Source of the DNA: Plebeiibacterium sediminum
GTDB taxonomy: Bacteria; Bacteroidota; Bacteroidia; Bacteroidales; Marinilabiliaceae
DNA length: 63,778 nucleotides
Direction: 5' to 3'
Assembly: GCF_026013605.1 (NCBI RefSeq)
Contig: NZ_JAPDPJ010000036.1
Coordinates: 1-63,778 of the forward strand
Part shown: positions 1 through 9,084 of the stretch, in pieces
Numbering within the stretch: position 1 is the stretch's first letter
Layout: every line of letters starts with the position of its first letter
The notes under the pieces: generated by a model
Database searches by the model: none
What the model was told of the DNA's origin: nothing
What the model saw: only the letters and a program-made list of their open reading frames with translations
Made by a program: the position numbers and the translations under genes

Positions 1-88
<88 letters not shown>

Positions 89-97
89 TTTAAAGCA

Positions 98-130
98 AGA
101 GCAATTGAACAAGTTTCAGTTGCTCTTTTT
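98..130 (+). terminator. rRNA operon terminator
   Basis: AGAGCAA (98-104) pairs with TTGCTCT (120-126), and the inner bases TGAA/TTCA extend the stem around a five-base loop. A run of T follows. It lies just past the 5S rRNA and ends the rRNA operon before the minus-strand oxidoreductase gene. Confidence 0.85.
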
Positions 131-157
131 GCGTTTATACACTTTATGTTGAAAGTA

Positions 158-1204
158 TTATTTATAATATCTGTTTAAATCTATTTCAGGGTGTATTTCA
201 TATTGTGGATGTTCCATTTTATTTATGAGCTGATTTGCTACCCAGGAGGAAAGAAGAATACCTTTTGAACCAAGTCCGTTCATAATACCTAAACAAGGAT
301 TGTCTTTCAGAAATCCAATAACAGGTCTTCTGTCATTTGTTGTTGGTCTAACACCTGCCTGATGGTCTTCTATGATATAATTGAAATCTGCTATTTTATT
401 TAGTTTTTCAGTAATTTCCTGTTTTGCATTCTCCGATGGTTGAGAATCATTAAAATCCCAACGAAAAGTTGAACCTGTTTTAAATTTGTTGTTCTGAATT
501 GGTAATATGAAAATATTTTTAGAAACAATGTGATCGTTACTATATTCATCACTTTTTATTGTAAGTACATCCCCTAAGGTATTTTTAAATTTTACTTGTT
601 TAAATACATTGTTTTTCTCTTCAGCGCTTCCTGTACAAAGAATTACTTTATCATAATTGTTACCTTTCCAATCAACCTTATGAGATGAAAATTTTAAGTC
701 ATAGGAAATATCAATATGTGCAGATATTAATTGCGAATTTTCCTTTAAATAGTTGTTATATGTACTAATTAAGGTTTGTATATCAAACCAACCTCCAACT
801 TTTACTTTACCGTAGCCAAATGGTATTTTTAAATATTTTGAAATTGGGAAATATGCCGGTTCTCTATCTATATATTTTTCTAATCCATTGTCGATATATT
901 TTTTTTGCCAAAATGAATCTTCATCTTTACCTAAAACTCTAAATATTGTTTTGGGATAAAACAGTTGTACATCTAAAAGCGTTTCTAATTCCTCACTGGT
1001 TTTAATAAACTCAGGATATAATTCATCAATCATCCATGATTTTGTAAGCCTTCTAAATACAACCGGGTTAACCATTCCTCCAGCTACAAGAGATGATTTT
1101 TTAAGAGAAGGATCATCAACAACTGTTACGTCATGTCCTTTTTGAATTAATTTAAAAGATAGTATTGTCCCCGCTAATCCTTGCCCAATAATAAGTACTT
1201 TCAA
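158..1204 (-). CDS. FAD-dependent oxidoreductase (DAO family)
   Basis: A 348-residue protein with an N-terminal dinucleotide-binding motif GQGLAG (residues 7-12) after a hydrophobic strand, followed by an acidic end of the second strand (VVDD). A glycine-rich C-terminal segment (GIMNGLGSKGIL) is typical of the FAD site in D-amino-acid oxidase, glycine oxidase and the MnmC C-terminal family. It is cytosolic, with no signal peptide. The substrate cannot be deduced; an amine or amino acid is likely from the family. It stands alone, convergent with the rRNA operon. The ATG at 1204 follows directly after a short AT-rich leader. Confidence 0.8.
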   Translation of the reverse strand: MKVLIIGQGLAGTILSFKLIQKGHDVTVVDDPSLKKSSLVAGGMVNPVVFRRLTKSWMIDELYPEFIKTSEELETLLDVQLFYPKTIFRVLGKDEDSFWQKKYIDNGLEKYIDREPAYFPISKYLKIPFGYGKVKVGGWFDIQTLISTYNNYLKENSQLISAHIDISYDLKFSSHKVDWKGNNYDKVILCTGSAEEKNNVFKQVKFKNTLGDVLTIKSDEYSNDHIVSKNIFILPIQNNKFKTGSTFRWDFNDSQPSENAKQEITEKLNKIADFNYIIEDHQAGVRPTTNDRRPVIGFLKDNPCLGIMNGLGSKGILLSSWVANQLINKMEHPQYEIHPEIDLNRYYK

Positions 1205-1371
1205 TTTTCTCTATTTAAGTGATTTTACGGTACAAAAACAGAGGAAAATGAAAATTGTTTTAGCGTTTAGGTTCTACGTATTAAGATGAAAAGAGATGGG
1301 TAGCGTAATCTTATAAGGTTGAGAATTTAGGGAATAGATATTTCACTTTTGATTTTTGTATTATTCAAGTA

Positions 1372-1695
1372 TTAAATGCTTACTTCACAGCTGTCTTCAA
1401 TAAAACTTTTGTAGTCCAGAATAAATCTTCCTTTAAAACTCCCTCTAGTTAATTTTTCCTCATAACCTTCAATAACGGTGCAATTAAAATCAGCATAAAC
1501 ATCAATTATTCCATCAACTTCATCACTATAATAAATATAACTATCATACACGTTATTCAGGTCGGTGCCAAATACCTCACAGTTTAATTCTACACTATTA
1601 GGTGAAATAATACCTTTTAGTTTTTCATTAATTATTTGTTTGATATCATATTCAATATATTCCATGCTGAGTTTTCTTTTTTTGTAAGAGAACAA
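1372..1695 (-). CDS. hypothetical small acidic protein
   Basis: A 107-residue acidic protein that I do not recognise. It has no signal peptide, membrane segment or obvious metal motif; many Asp, Glu and Tyr residues alternate with hydrophobic ones, suggesting a small mixed alpha/beta fold. An internal ATG at 1665 (protein starting MEYIEYD) would remove ten basic residues unlike the rest and may be the true start. It lies alone between the FAD oxidoreductase and a divergent C1 peptidase. Whether it is expressed is unknown, but the frame is clean and there is no competing frame. Confidence 0.55.
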   Translation of the reverse strand: MFSYKKRKLSMEYIEYDIKQIINEKLKGIISPNSVELNCEVFGTDLNNVYDSYIYYSDEVDGIIDVYADFNCTVIEGYEEKLTRGSFKGRFILDYKSFIEDSCEVSI

Positions 1696-1874
1696 AAATA
1701 AAGATTTGAGGTTAAAAAGGAATATTTTGATAATTAATTAGGTATAAAATGAAGTAAACCTGTTATTAATCAATTTATATAAAAGTATTAAATTTTAATT
1801 TTGATGTTAATTTATTAGGGGTGACTTTGTTATAAGGTTGAAATTAGAAGTATTATATCAAAATATTAATAAGT

Positions 1875-3134
1875 ATGTTTAAACAATTACTAACATTAGG
1901 GCTTGTGATTATTGTGTCATCATTGAATGCGCAAAACAATCAGGACAAAGCCAAAATTCAGGTTATCGAAAAGGGAAAAGGCTATTATTATGAATCTATT
2001 TTAAAGGATGTAAATGCAGTAAATGATTCATTGGATAACCAAGATCAGGATTCATACAAGCGTTTTATTATGGATCAGTCTAATATGGATTTACCCAATG
2101 ATCCATCTTTGTATACTGCAGCTTGGTGTCAGCCTCTCGAATCACAAGGCAATACTGGTACTTGCTGGTGTTTTTCAACTACCTCTTTTTATGAAACAGA
2201 AGTATTTCGTTTAACAGGTAAGAAAGTTGAAATTTCTGAATTATATACAGTTTACTGGGAATATGTAGAAAAAGCTCGTCGTTTTATAGAAAAGCGAGGT
2301 GACTCAAATTTTGATGAAGGTTCTGAAGGAAATGCTGTAGCTCGAATTATGAAAGAATATGGGGCTGTTCCTAAAGAATTGTACACCGGGTTAATTGATA
2401 ATAGAAAATTTCATACTCATGCAAAAATGTTTGAGGAAATGAAAAGCTTTTTATCATCATTAAAAGAAAGTAATACATGGAATGTAGATTTTGGTTTAGA
2501 AACCATTAAATCAATTATGAACCATTATATTGGTGTACCTCCAACTTCATTTAAAGTTGAAGGTGAAGCTTTTACTCCTCAAAGCTATTTAGCTGATTAT
2601 TTAAAGCTTAATCCTGATGACTATGTAGAAATTCTATCATATAAACAGGAACCTTATTGGCAGTTAGTTGAGTATAAAGTACCTGATAACTGGTGGCATA
2701 GTAAAGAATATTACAATATTCCATTGGATGATTTTATGAAAGCAATTAAAACAGCAGTTAAAAAGGGATATACATTAAGCATTGGAGGTGATGTGTCAGA
2801 AACAGGTTTTAGTCGAGAAACCAATTGTGCTATTATTCCAGATTATGATATTCCATCTGCATATATAAATGAAGATGCCCGTCAGTTTAGATTTTCAAAT
2901 GAAACAACGACTGATGATCACGGAATGCATTTAGTAGGTTATTTAGAAAATTATAAAGGAACAGGAAAAGATTGGTATTTAATAAAAGATTCCAGTTCTG
3001 GGTCTAGAAATATTGGTCAAAATGATGCACGATTTGGATATTATTTTTTCCATGAGGACTATATTAAATTAAAGATGATGGGTTTTACAATTCATAAAGA
3101 CGCCGTAAAAGACATTCTGAAGAAGTTTAAATAA
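1875..3134 (+). CDS. secreted C1-family cysteine peptidase (bleomycin hydrolase/PepC type)
   Basis: A 419-residue papain-like peptidase with a signal peptide (about residues 1-19, cleavage after LNA). The oxyanion Gln and catalytic Cys are in QGNTGTCWCF (Q91, C97), and the catalytic His is H349 in DDHGM. The third triad position, normally Asn in an NSWG motif, is Asp (D372) followed by Ser residues. The C1B family (PepC, bleomycin hydrolase) trims peptides; the signal peptide puts this one in the periplasm or outside, unlike cytosolic PepC. It is a single-gene unit ending in a hairpin shared with ahpF. The family is clear, but whether the Asn-to-Asp form is fully active is not. Confidence 0.85.
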   Translation: MFKQLLTLGLVIIVSSLNAQNNQDKAKIQVIEKGKGYYYESILKDVNAVNDSLDNQDQDSYKRFIMDQSNMDLPNDPSLYTAAWCQPLESQGNTGTCWCFSTTSFYETEVFRLTGKKVEISELYTVYWEYVEKARRFIEKRGDSNFDEGSEGNAVARIMKEYGAVPKELYTGLIDNRKFHTHAKMFEEMKSFLSSLKESNTWNVDFGLETIKSIMNHYIGVPPTSFKVEGEAFTPQSYLADYLKLNPDDYVEILSYKQEPYWQLVEYKVPDNWWHSKEYYNIPLDDFMKAIKTAVKKGYTLSIGGDVSETGFSRETNCAIIPDYDIPSAYINEDARQFRFSNETTTDDHGMHLVGYLENYKGTGKDWYLIKDSSSGSRNIGQNDARFGYYFFHEDYIKLKMMGFTIHKDAVKDILKKFK

Positions 3135-3140
3135 TAAAAA

Positions 3141-3180
3141 AAGGAGCTATCGTTATAATAAACAATAGCTCCTTCTTTTT
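3141..3180. terminator. bidirectional terminator between C1 peptidase and ahpF
   Basis: AAGGAGCTAT (3141-3150) pairs with ATAGCTCCTT (3165-3174). Runs of A before and T after the stem let it work on both strands, which suits the two convergent genes. Confidence 0.85.
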
Positions 3181-3194
3181 TTGAGGAATATATT

Positions 3195-4757
3195 TTAATT
3201 TGCCAGTTGTAAATTTTTAATGTTATCCTCAAAAGCTGATAAAGCAGCCTTGGATCCTTCACCCATTGCAACTACAATTTGTTTATAAGGAACCACCGAA
3301 ACATCTCCGGCAGCATATATACCGGCAGTATTAGTCCGGCAAGCAGCATCAATTTCAATTTCTCCCATTCTGTTGGTTTTAACAATATCTGCGAATACGT
3401 GGCTATTGGGTTTTAATCCTATTTGCACAAATACTCCATCCACATCCAGAAATTTTTCTTCCTCAGTATTTCGTTTTTTATATTTAATTCCGGTTACTTT
3501 TTGTCCGTCACCTTCGATATGTTTGGTTTCAATACCTGTAAGAATTTTTACATTAGATAATGATTTTAACTTATCCTGAAGCACCTGGTCTCCTTTTAGT
3601 TCGTCCATAAATTCAAATACAGTAACTTCCGAAGCAATGGATGATAAATCTATGGCAGCTTCCAGGCCTGAGTTTCCTCCACCTATAACTACTACTTTTT
3701 TATTTTTATAGAAAGGACCATCACAATGTGTACAAAAAGCAACTCCGGATCCTATATACTGATCTTCGCCTGGTACACCCAGTTTTCTCCAACTTGCACC
3801 TGTTGCAATAATCATTGCAGGTGTTGTGATTACTTCGCCTAACGATGTTTTTAATTGTTTATAACCATCAATGATTTCAACTTCTTCAACCAATCGATTT
3901 TCCAATACATCAATGGGGTAATCTTTTAAATGGCTCATTAAATTTGCCGAGAGTTGCGAACCTGTTGTCTGAGGAATAGAAATCATATTCTCAATAGAAA
4001 CAGTTTCAGTTACCTGACCACCTACTTTTTCTGCAATAATGGCTACAGAAAAACCTTTGCGGGCAGAATATACTGCGGCAGAAACTCCCGCGGGACCTCC
4101 TCCAACAATGGCTACGTCATATTTTTTATGTATAGTAAGCGGTTCTGCATTTTCATCGGAACCTACTAGTTTCTCAAGTTTATTTAATAATTCTCCTAAT
4201 GAAGATCTGCCAACATGCAATTGCTCACCATTGGCATAAACTGTTGGCACTGCCTGAATTTGTAATTGTTCAACTTCTTCCTGATTTATGGCACCATCAA
4301 TAATTTGATGCGAAATATTTGGATTGATAAGTGACATTACATTTAAAGACTGAACTACTTCAGGACAGTTTGTACATGTTAAAGAAATATAGCTTTTAAG
4401 TTCAATCTTTCCATTTAAGTTTTCAATTCTTTTAGCAATAACTTCATCAGGTAAATTCTTACCTATGCCATCTGCATTTAAAATAGCAGCCAAAAGTGAA
4501 GAAAATTCATGTCCTGTAGGAATTGCTCTGAAAATGATATTTAAAGGCTTGTCTTCTTTAAAAATTCTGAAAGATAAGTCATCGCCATCATTAACTTGAG
4601 TGGTAATTTTATCGGAACACGATGCAACTTCATCTAATAACTCAATCAATTCTTTTTTTTGAGAATGATTTTCATCTGCGTTTACTTGCAAAGTAAAATT
4701 ACTTTTAAGATTACCAAAAACGGTTTTCAATTGATCTTTTATAGCTTGTTCTAACAT
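3195..4757 (-). CDS. ahpF: alkyl hydroperoxide reductase subunit F
   Basis: A 520-residue flavoprotein that passes electrons from NAD(P)H to AhpC. In order: tandem thioredoxin-like folds with a CTNC redox pair (C128, C131), an FAD-binding site VGGGPAG near 218-224, the thioredoxin-reductase-type redox pair CTHC (C342, C345), the pyridine-nucleotide site GGGNSG, and a C-terminal FAD motif [11 protein letters not shown]. Length and domain order match canonical AhpF. It lies 66 bases after ahpC on the same strand, with a hairpin between them that could lower its expression relative to ahpC. Confidence 0.97.
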   Translation of the reverse strand: MLEQAIKDQLKTVFGNLKSNFTLQVNADENHSQKKELIELLDEVASCSDKITTQVNDGDDLSFRIFKEDKPLNIIFRAIPTGHEFSSLLAAILNADGIGKNLPDEVIAKRIENLNGKIELKSYISLTCTNCPEVVQSLNVMSLINPNISHQIIDGAINQEEVEQLQIQAVPTVYANGEQLHVGRSSLGELLNKLEKLVGSDENAEPLTIHKKYDVAIVGGGPAGVSAAVYSARKGFSVAIIAEKVGGQVTETVSIENMISIPQTTGSQLSANLMSHLKDYPIDVLENRLVEEVEIIDGYKQLKTSLGEVITTPAMIIATGASWRKLGVPGEDQYIGSGVAFCTHCDGPFYKNKKVVVIGGGNSGLEAAIDLSSIASEVTVFEFMDELKGDQVLQDKLKSLSNVKILTGIETKHIEGDGQKVTGIKYKKRNTEEEKFLDVDGVFVQIGLKPNSHVFADIVKTNRMGEIEIDAACRTNTAGIYAAGDVSVVPYKQIVVAMGEGSKAALSAFEDNIKNLQLAN

Positions 4758-4773
4758 GTCTTTAAATTTTAAT

Positions 4774-4793
4774 GGGAGAGGAAAGCCTCTCCC
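4774..4793 (-). promoter_or_regulatory. intercistronic hairpin between ahpC and ahpF
   Basis: GGGAGAGG (4774-4781) and CCTCTCCC (4786-4793) form a perfect eight-base-pair stem with a four-base loop, GC-rich in an AT-rich spacer. On the minus strand no long U run follows, so it may be an attenuator or an mRNA 3'-end stabiliser that makes ahpC more abundant than ahpF. The function is inferred from position. Confidence 0.6.
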
Positions 4794-4823
4794 TAAGTTT
4801 ATTAGTGCATTTTCTTGTGGTGA

Positions 4824-5387
4824 TTAAATTACACCAACAAGATCAATACTAGGTTTTAGTGTTTCAGCACCTTCTTTCCATTTAGCAGGACATACTTCTG
4901 AAGGGTGTGCAGCTACAAACTGAAGTGCTTTAAGTTTTCTCAATAACTCATCTGCATTTCTACCTACATTACCAGCAACTACTTCGTATGAAACAATCTC
5001 TCCCTCAGGACTTACAATGAATGTTCCTCTTTCGGCCATACCATCTTCTTCAATCATTACTTCAAAACCTCTCGAAAGAACACCTGTAGGATCTGCTAAC
5101 ATTGGGTATTTAATTTTTTTGATGGTATCACTTGCATCATGCCATGCTTTGTGTACAAAATGAGAGTCTGTTGAAACAGAGTAAATTTCTGCTCCGGTAG
5201 CTTTAAATTCATCATATGAATTTGCTAAATCTTCCAACTCAGTTGGGCATACAAAGGTGAAATCTGCAGGATAGAAAAAGTATACTGCCCATTTTCCTAA
5301 TGTATCTTCTTTTGATACAGTTTCAAAATTATTATTTGCGTAAGCCTGTACTTTAAAGTCTACTACTTGTTTTCCAATCTGTGACAT
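4824..5387 (-). CDS. ahpC: alkyl hydroperoxide reductase subunit C (peroxiredoxin)
   Basis: Typical two-Cys peroxiredoxin that reduces H2O2 and organic peroxides and is recycled by AhpF. From the ATG at 5387 the protein is 187 residues, with peroxidatic C47 in DFTFVCPTE and resolving C166 in SEVCPAKW; length and both positions coincide with E. coli AhpC. The frame extends upstream to 5465, but that extension overlaps the predicted -7 box at 5435-5442, so the start at 5387 is chosen. It is the first gene of ahpC-ahpF and is divergent from oxyR. Confidence 0.97.
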   Translation of the reverse strand: MSQIGKQVVDFKVQAYANNNFETVSKEDTLGKWAVYFFYPADFTFVCPTELEDLANSYDEFKATGAEIYSVSTDSHFVHKAWHDASDTIKKIKYPMLADPTGVLSRGFEVMIEEDGMAERGTFIVSPEGEIVSYEVVAGNVGRNADELLRKLKALQFVAAHPSEVCPAKWKEGAETLKPSIDLVGVI

Positions 5388-5434
5388 AGTCTTAAATTTT
5401 TTATTTGTTAAACATTTTCTTATTGTTTCTGAAA

Positions 5435-5466
5435 CAAATGTAGAGCCCTTTGCAGTATAAATCAAA
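5435..5466 (-). promoter_or_regulatory. ahpC promoter (Bacteroidota type)
   Basis: On the minus strand a -33 box TTTG (5466-5463) is followed after 20 bases by TACATTTG (5442-5435), matching the TAnnTTTG -7 consensus of the primary Bacteroidota sigma factor. The expected start site is near 5428, about 40 bases before the ahpC ATG at 5387. Confidence 0.65.
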
Positions 5467-5480
5467 CAGATATTATCTAT
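5466..5480. promoter_or_regulatory. candidate OxyR half-operator
   Basis: Read on the minus strand this 15-base element fits the OxyR half-site pattern ATAGntnnnanCTAT with one mismatch, in an AGATA/TATCT palindrome. It sits just upstream of the ahpC -33 box and next to a TATATTTG -7-like box for oxyR (5478-5485). The second half-site seven bases away is degenerate. Binding is inferred. Confidence 0.45.
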
Positions 5481-5506
5481 ATTTGTATAAGTAATATTTA
5501 TATACT

Positions 5507-6433
5507 ATGACTATTCAGCAGTTAGAATACATTGTGGCCTTAAATAAATACAGGCATTTTGTTACAGCATCAAAAGAATGTGGCGTAACTCAACCCACAT
5601 TAAGTATGATGATTCAGAAATTGGAAAACGAATTAGATGTTTCTATTTTTGACAGAAGTAAGCATCCGGTAGAACCTACAGAAGTTGGTTTAAGGATAAT
5701 AAATCAGGCAGAGGCTACCTTAAGAGAGTTGAAAAAGGTTAAGCAGGTAGTTATTGATGAAACAGAATCATTGTCGGGACCTTTAAATATAGGTGTTATA
5801 CCCACACTTTCTCCATATTTGATTCCTCAGTTTATAAAGGAATTTAAGACAAATTATCCTGAAATTCAGTTAACTATTTCAGAGATGAATACAGAAACTT
5901 TAATTCAGGCTTTGAAACGAGAGAGTGTTGATATGTTTATTGCAGCTACGCCTTTAGAAGAAGAGGAGTTTTTTGAAATTCCACTGTACTACGAAAAGTT
6001 TTTAGCTTATTTTTCTAAAGACCATCCATTAAGGGACATTCCTTTATCTGCAACAAATTTACCCCAGGAAAATCTATGGATATTAGAAGAAGGTCACTGT
6101 TTAAGAGATCAGATTTTTAATTTTTGTCAGCGCTCACTACCATATAATCATACGTTTGAGGCAGGAAGTATTGATACATTAGTTAGAATTGTAGATATGA
6201 ATGGAGGATATTCTGTAATTCCGGAACTGCACATGGATTTTTTAAGAGAAGAACAGCAAATAAATGTTCGGGAGATTAATGATCCACCTGCAATAAGAGA
6301 AATTTCGATAGTGATTAAAAATAATTTTATTAAGGAAAAGATGATTAATGCAGTTGCTGATAGCATAAAATCAATTATTCCTAATCATATGCTGGATGAG
6401 CGATTGAAGAAGTTTTCAATTAAATTATTGTAG
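5507..6433 (+). CDS. oxyR: hydrogen peroxide-sensing LysR-type regulator OxyR
   Basis: A 308-residue LysR-family protein with an N-terminal winged helix-turn-helix (about residues 1-60) and a periplasmic-binding-protein-like sensor domain. The segment LEEGHCLRDQIFNFC contains C198 and C207, at the spacing of the E. coli OxyR pair C199/C208 that forms the activating disulfide on H2O2 exposure. It is divergent from ahpC with a 119-base shared regulatory region, the classic arrangement for a peroxide regulon. The ATG at 5507 gives the usual N terminus. It ends two bases from a convergent gene with no visible terminator between. Confidence 0.95.
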   Translation: MTIQQLEYIVALNKYRHFVTASKECGVTQPTLSMMIQKLENELDVSIFDRSKHPVEPTEVGLRIINQAEATLRELKKVKQVVIDETESLSGPLNIGVIPTLSPYLIPQFIKEFKTNYPEIQLTISEMNTETLIQALKRESVDMFIAATPLEEEEFFEIPLYYEKFLAYFSKDHPLRDIPLSATNLPQENLWILEEGHCLRDQIFNFCQRSLPYNHTFEAGSIDTLVRIVDMNGGYSVIPELHMDFLREEQQINVREINDPPAIREISIVIKNNFIKEKMINAVADSIKSIIPNHMLDERLKKFSIKLL

Positions 6434-6435
6434 TA

Positions 6436-7251
6436 CTAATTAATTTGAATATGTATATGGTCATCATGTCGAACTGAACGACATCCTTGAAATCGAACCC
6501 GGGTATCTTTTATTCCCATTCGATTTTTGAGGTGTGGTTCAATAAATATTTTACTGATTGTTTTCTCTTTTAAAAGGGCTAACAGCAGTTGTTTGGTTCC
6601 TTTTTCAGAGAACTTTAAATTAGAATTTATTCTCCCTAATGTCAGATATTTTGGGAAATCATATTGTAAATACCCCTGCTCAAAACATCTTTGAGTTTGG
6701 TTAAATTCGTTATTTAAGGCATTTTCGAAAACACCATATCCGCTAATGGACTTACTTTTATTAATAATTATACCATCCTGATTTTCGTAAACTAAACTTA
6801 AATCAATCTTTTTTCCATCATTATGGCTAAGGTGTGGAAGAAGAGGGAAACCATTAATGAATGGAAAACAGGCATCAAGATATCTGATTTGAATGGAACT
6901 GTTTTGATATTTTAACTCATAAGCAGCACTTCTCAATAATTTATTGACTTCTGGTAATACATAATTTCTATTTAAAATGACAGATATATAATTTGCTGGT
7001 TTAATAGATGATGATTGTATGACTTTTTCTCTGCCTGAAATTTTAGCAATTTTGGGTACAAGTAAAAAGGTAGCAGTGCTATATAATATGATGAAAACCA
7101 ACAATGTTTTAAATGGTAATTTATATTTTATTGTTTTCGAAAGTAGCAGTGTTATAACAAGTATAATACCTCCAATTTGTGTAAGTACAGTTAAAATAAC
7201 AAATAGTAATACCAATAGTATATAGAAAAGTAATTTGTAAACTGTTTTCAT
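6436..7251 (-). CDS. membrane-anchored putative LAS-type zinc peptidase
   Basis: A 271-residue protein with two hydrophobic segments (about residues 5-37 and 48-66) and a soluble C-terminal domain. I see H143 and D150 in SHNDGKKID and a terminal HDDHIHI block (H262, H265, H267). The His-x6-Asp plus late His-x-His pattern is the zinc-ligand signature of LAS enzymes such as MepA and VanX, which cut peptidoglycan peptides. No other MepA landmark is clear, so the function is an inference from the residue pattern. It is convergent with oxyR, and the zinc-ribbon membrane protein gene at 7285-7959 lies just upstream. Confidence 0.6.
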   Translation of the reverse strand: MKTVYKLLFYILLVLLFVILTVLTQIGGIILVITLLLSKTIKYKLPFKTLLVFIILYSTATFLLVPKIAKISGREKVIQSSSIKPANYISVILNRNYVLPEVNKLLRSAAYELKYQNSSIQIRYLDACFPFINGFPLLPHLSHNDGKKIDLSLVYENQDGIIINKSKSISGYGVFENALNNEFNQTQRCFEQGYLQYDFPKYLTLGRINSNLKFSEKGTKQLLLALLKEKTISKIFIEPHLKNRMGIKDTRVRFQGCRSVRHDDHIHIQIN

Positions 7252-7284
7252 TGGTTAGAGTATTTTTGATGCTTTTATACTGAA

Positions 7285-7959
7285 TTAAAAAGATTGGTAA
7301 TTCATATTGCGATTACTCTTAAGTTTGGCTAAAACAGTTTGCATGGCTTTTAATAAATAATAGCGTCTTTCTTCCTTTAAGCCTATTCCAAAGCACACTC
7401 TTCTTTTTCCCTCAAGGCATAATTTTATATTTTGTCTGCCGTTGGTTCTAATGTTACTTGTAGTTTCTCTAATGGTTGAAACTTCATCCCAAGTAAATGT
7501 TTTTGTAAAACCAATATTGCCAATTCCTGTAAAAATTTTACCTCCCTGTTTATTTAATTTAAGTTCAACCTTTCCTGCTATAGCCATTGCAGTTATGCTC
7601 CAAAAAAATATTGAACCAAGTAAAAAAGGTATTCCAAATAACGACATACCGATATTTAATTCTCCTGATGCAATTTGAGAACCGTAAATACCACCTAAAG
7701 AACCGCCCGACCAGACAAGCATAAATGGAACTAAGAAGAATGCGATAGGTGATTTTGTAGAAGCTCCAAGAATAATGATGTCAAAATCTTTTTGAAACCA
7801 AGTTCCTTTTGGTGTATCTCGAACATCAAAATCATCGTTTACAACCTGAATATGTTCAGATATTTTAAATATATGATCACAATTAATGCATTGAGCAATA
7901 TCTGTTTGAATGTTGATGTTTTCTTTAAGAATAACAGAACCACATTTCGGACAATCCAT
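7285..7959 (-). CDS. zinc-ribbon membrane protein of unknown function
   Basis: A 224-residue protein starting with a zinc-ribbon: CPKC (C3, C6) and CINC (C24, C27). Two hydrophobic stretches follow (about residues 70-95 and 103-132), then a basic cytosolic C-terminal region predicted to be mostly beta strand. No enzymatic motif is visible. Such proteins are common as uncharacterised zinc-ribbon membrane proteins. It may be co-transcribed with the putative LAS peptidase 33 bases downstream. Confidence 0.65.
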   Translation of the reverse strand: MDCPKCGSVILKENINIQTDIAQCINCDHIFKISEHIQVVNDDFDVRDTPKGTWFQKDFDIIILGASTKSPIAFFLVPFMLVWSGGSLGGIYGSQIASGELNIGMSLFGIPFLLGSIFFWSITAMAIAGKVELKLNKQGGKIFTGIGNIGFTKTFTWDEVSTIRETTSNIRTNGRQNIKLCLEGKRRVCFGIGLKEERRYYLLKAMQTVLAKLKSNRNMNYQSF

Positions 7960-8013
7960 ATTTTTAGCGTTTAATAGTTTGTGAGTAAAAATAGTAGAAT
8001 ATTATTTAGATGA

Positions 8014-8529
8014 TTACAATTCAAGAAGTTCTTGTATTTCATTCATATGAAGCAATAAATGTTCTGGATATCCTTCTATCATTTGTTTTAGCGTTGTAGT
8101 TTCACCTTCAAAATTTTTCCAGGTATTATTTAGTTTTTTAATATCTACAGCATCAATCATCTGTATAATATGTAAATTATAATATTTCCATAGTTGAATG
8201 AGGTTAAACCAATCGGCTTTTTCATATTGCTGCAATTGAATCCATAAATCATTATCCTGTTGATAATCCGGAAAAACCAACTCTTTGGAGTACTGCAATC
8301 TTACCATACGTTGATGGTTGTTAGAAGCAGAATCTATCAAGTGACCTAAAATTTGTTTTATATTTCGGTGTTGTTTATTCCGGTTTTGAGTAATTTGGAT
8401 ATCATTTAATTCAAGTAGTGTTTTTTCCCAATGACTAAGGCATTTGTTTATCGTAGTCTTGACTGAAGTAAAATCAGGTTGAGTATTCATAAAGATAGAT
8501 TTTATTGTTGAAGTATATTCTTTTTCCAT
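8014..8529 (-). CDS. DinB-like metal-binding four-helix protein
   Basis: A 171-residue all-helical protein resembling the DinB/YfiT superfamily: His in GHLIDSASNNHQRM and a late EHLLLHMNEI segment provide the likely metal-binding His triad. DinB-family proteins are often thiol-dependent transferases; the substrate here is unknown. The full frame overlaps the upstream GNAT gene by 28 bases; an ATG at 8490 (MNTQPDF) would remove the overlap and may be the true start. The two genes are probably co-transcribed. Confidence 0.75.
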   Translation of the reverse strand: MEKEYTSTIKSIFMNTQPDFTSVKTTINKCLSHWEKTLLELNDIQITQNRNKQHRNIKQILGHLIDSASNNHQRMVRLQYSKELVFPDYQQDNDLWIQLQQYEKADWFNLIQLWKYYNLHIIQMIDAVDIKKLNNTWKNFEGETTTLKQMIEGYPEHLLLHMNEIQELLEL

Positions 8530-9050
8530 TGATTTCTTCGGATTGAGTATATCATTTCATCATGATAAACACCTTTTTTAAATATTGTTTTCTCAAAGGA
8601 GGCTTCCAAAACAAAATGGTTTTTTAACAATACTTTTTGTGAGACTATATTATTTCCAAATACTGCTGCATATATACGGTTTATATTATATTTTCTAAAA
8701 GCATAATCAACAATCCGTTTAATGGCTTTAGATGCAATTCCCTTACCCCAATATGGTTCGGCCAACCAATAACCAATCTCTGCATTTTTACAATAAATGT
8801 CACTTTGGGGCATAATTCCAATACTGCCAATAGCTTCTCCGTATACCTCAATGGCGAAGATACTGTCACTTTCATCATTCATAACGGAGTCAATAAATAT
8901 TTTAGCGTCATTTTCCGAATAGGGGTGTGGATATCTGTTACTCAGGTTTTGAGCTATATTCCAATTATTTGCATGAGCCGCAACAGCCGGAGCATCAGGA
9001 ATTTTCCATGGACGAATTTTAAATTCTATTTGTGCGTACAGTGTAGTCAT
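8502..9050 (-). CDS. GNAT-family N-acetyltransferase (RimJ/RimL-like)
   Basis: A 182-residue acetyltransferase. It has the motif A acetyl-CoA pyrophosphate loop PYWGKGIASKAIKRIV (Q/R-x-x-G-x-G/A form) preceded by the EIGYWL strand typical of the RimJ/RimL subgroup, which acetylates protein N termini or small amines. It is cytosolic. It lies upstream of and overlaps the DinB-like gene. The substrate is not predictable. Confidence 0.85.
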   Translation of the reverse strand: MTTLYAQIEFKIRPWKIPDAPAVAAHANNWNIAQNLSNRYPHPYSENDAKIFIDSVMNDESDSIFAIEVYGEAIGSIGIMPQSDIYCKNAEIGYWLAEPYWGKGIASKAIKRIVDYAFRKYNINRIYAAVFGNNIVSQKVLLKNHFVLEASFEKTIFKKGVYHDEMIYSIRRNQWKKNILQQ

Positions 9051-9084
9051 AATTGGTTAAAGATGGAGTAAATAATTGCAGTCA

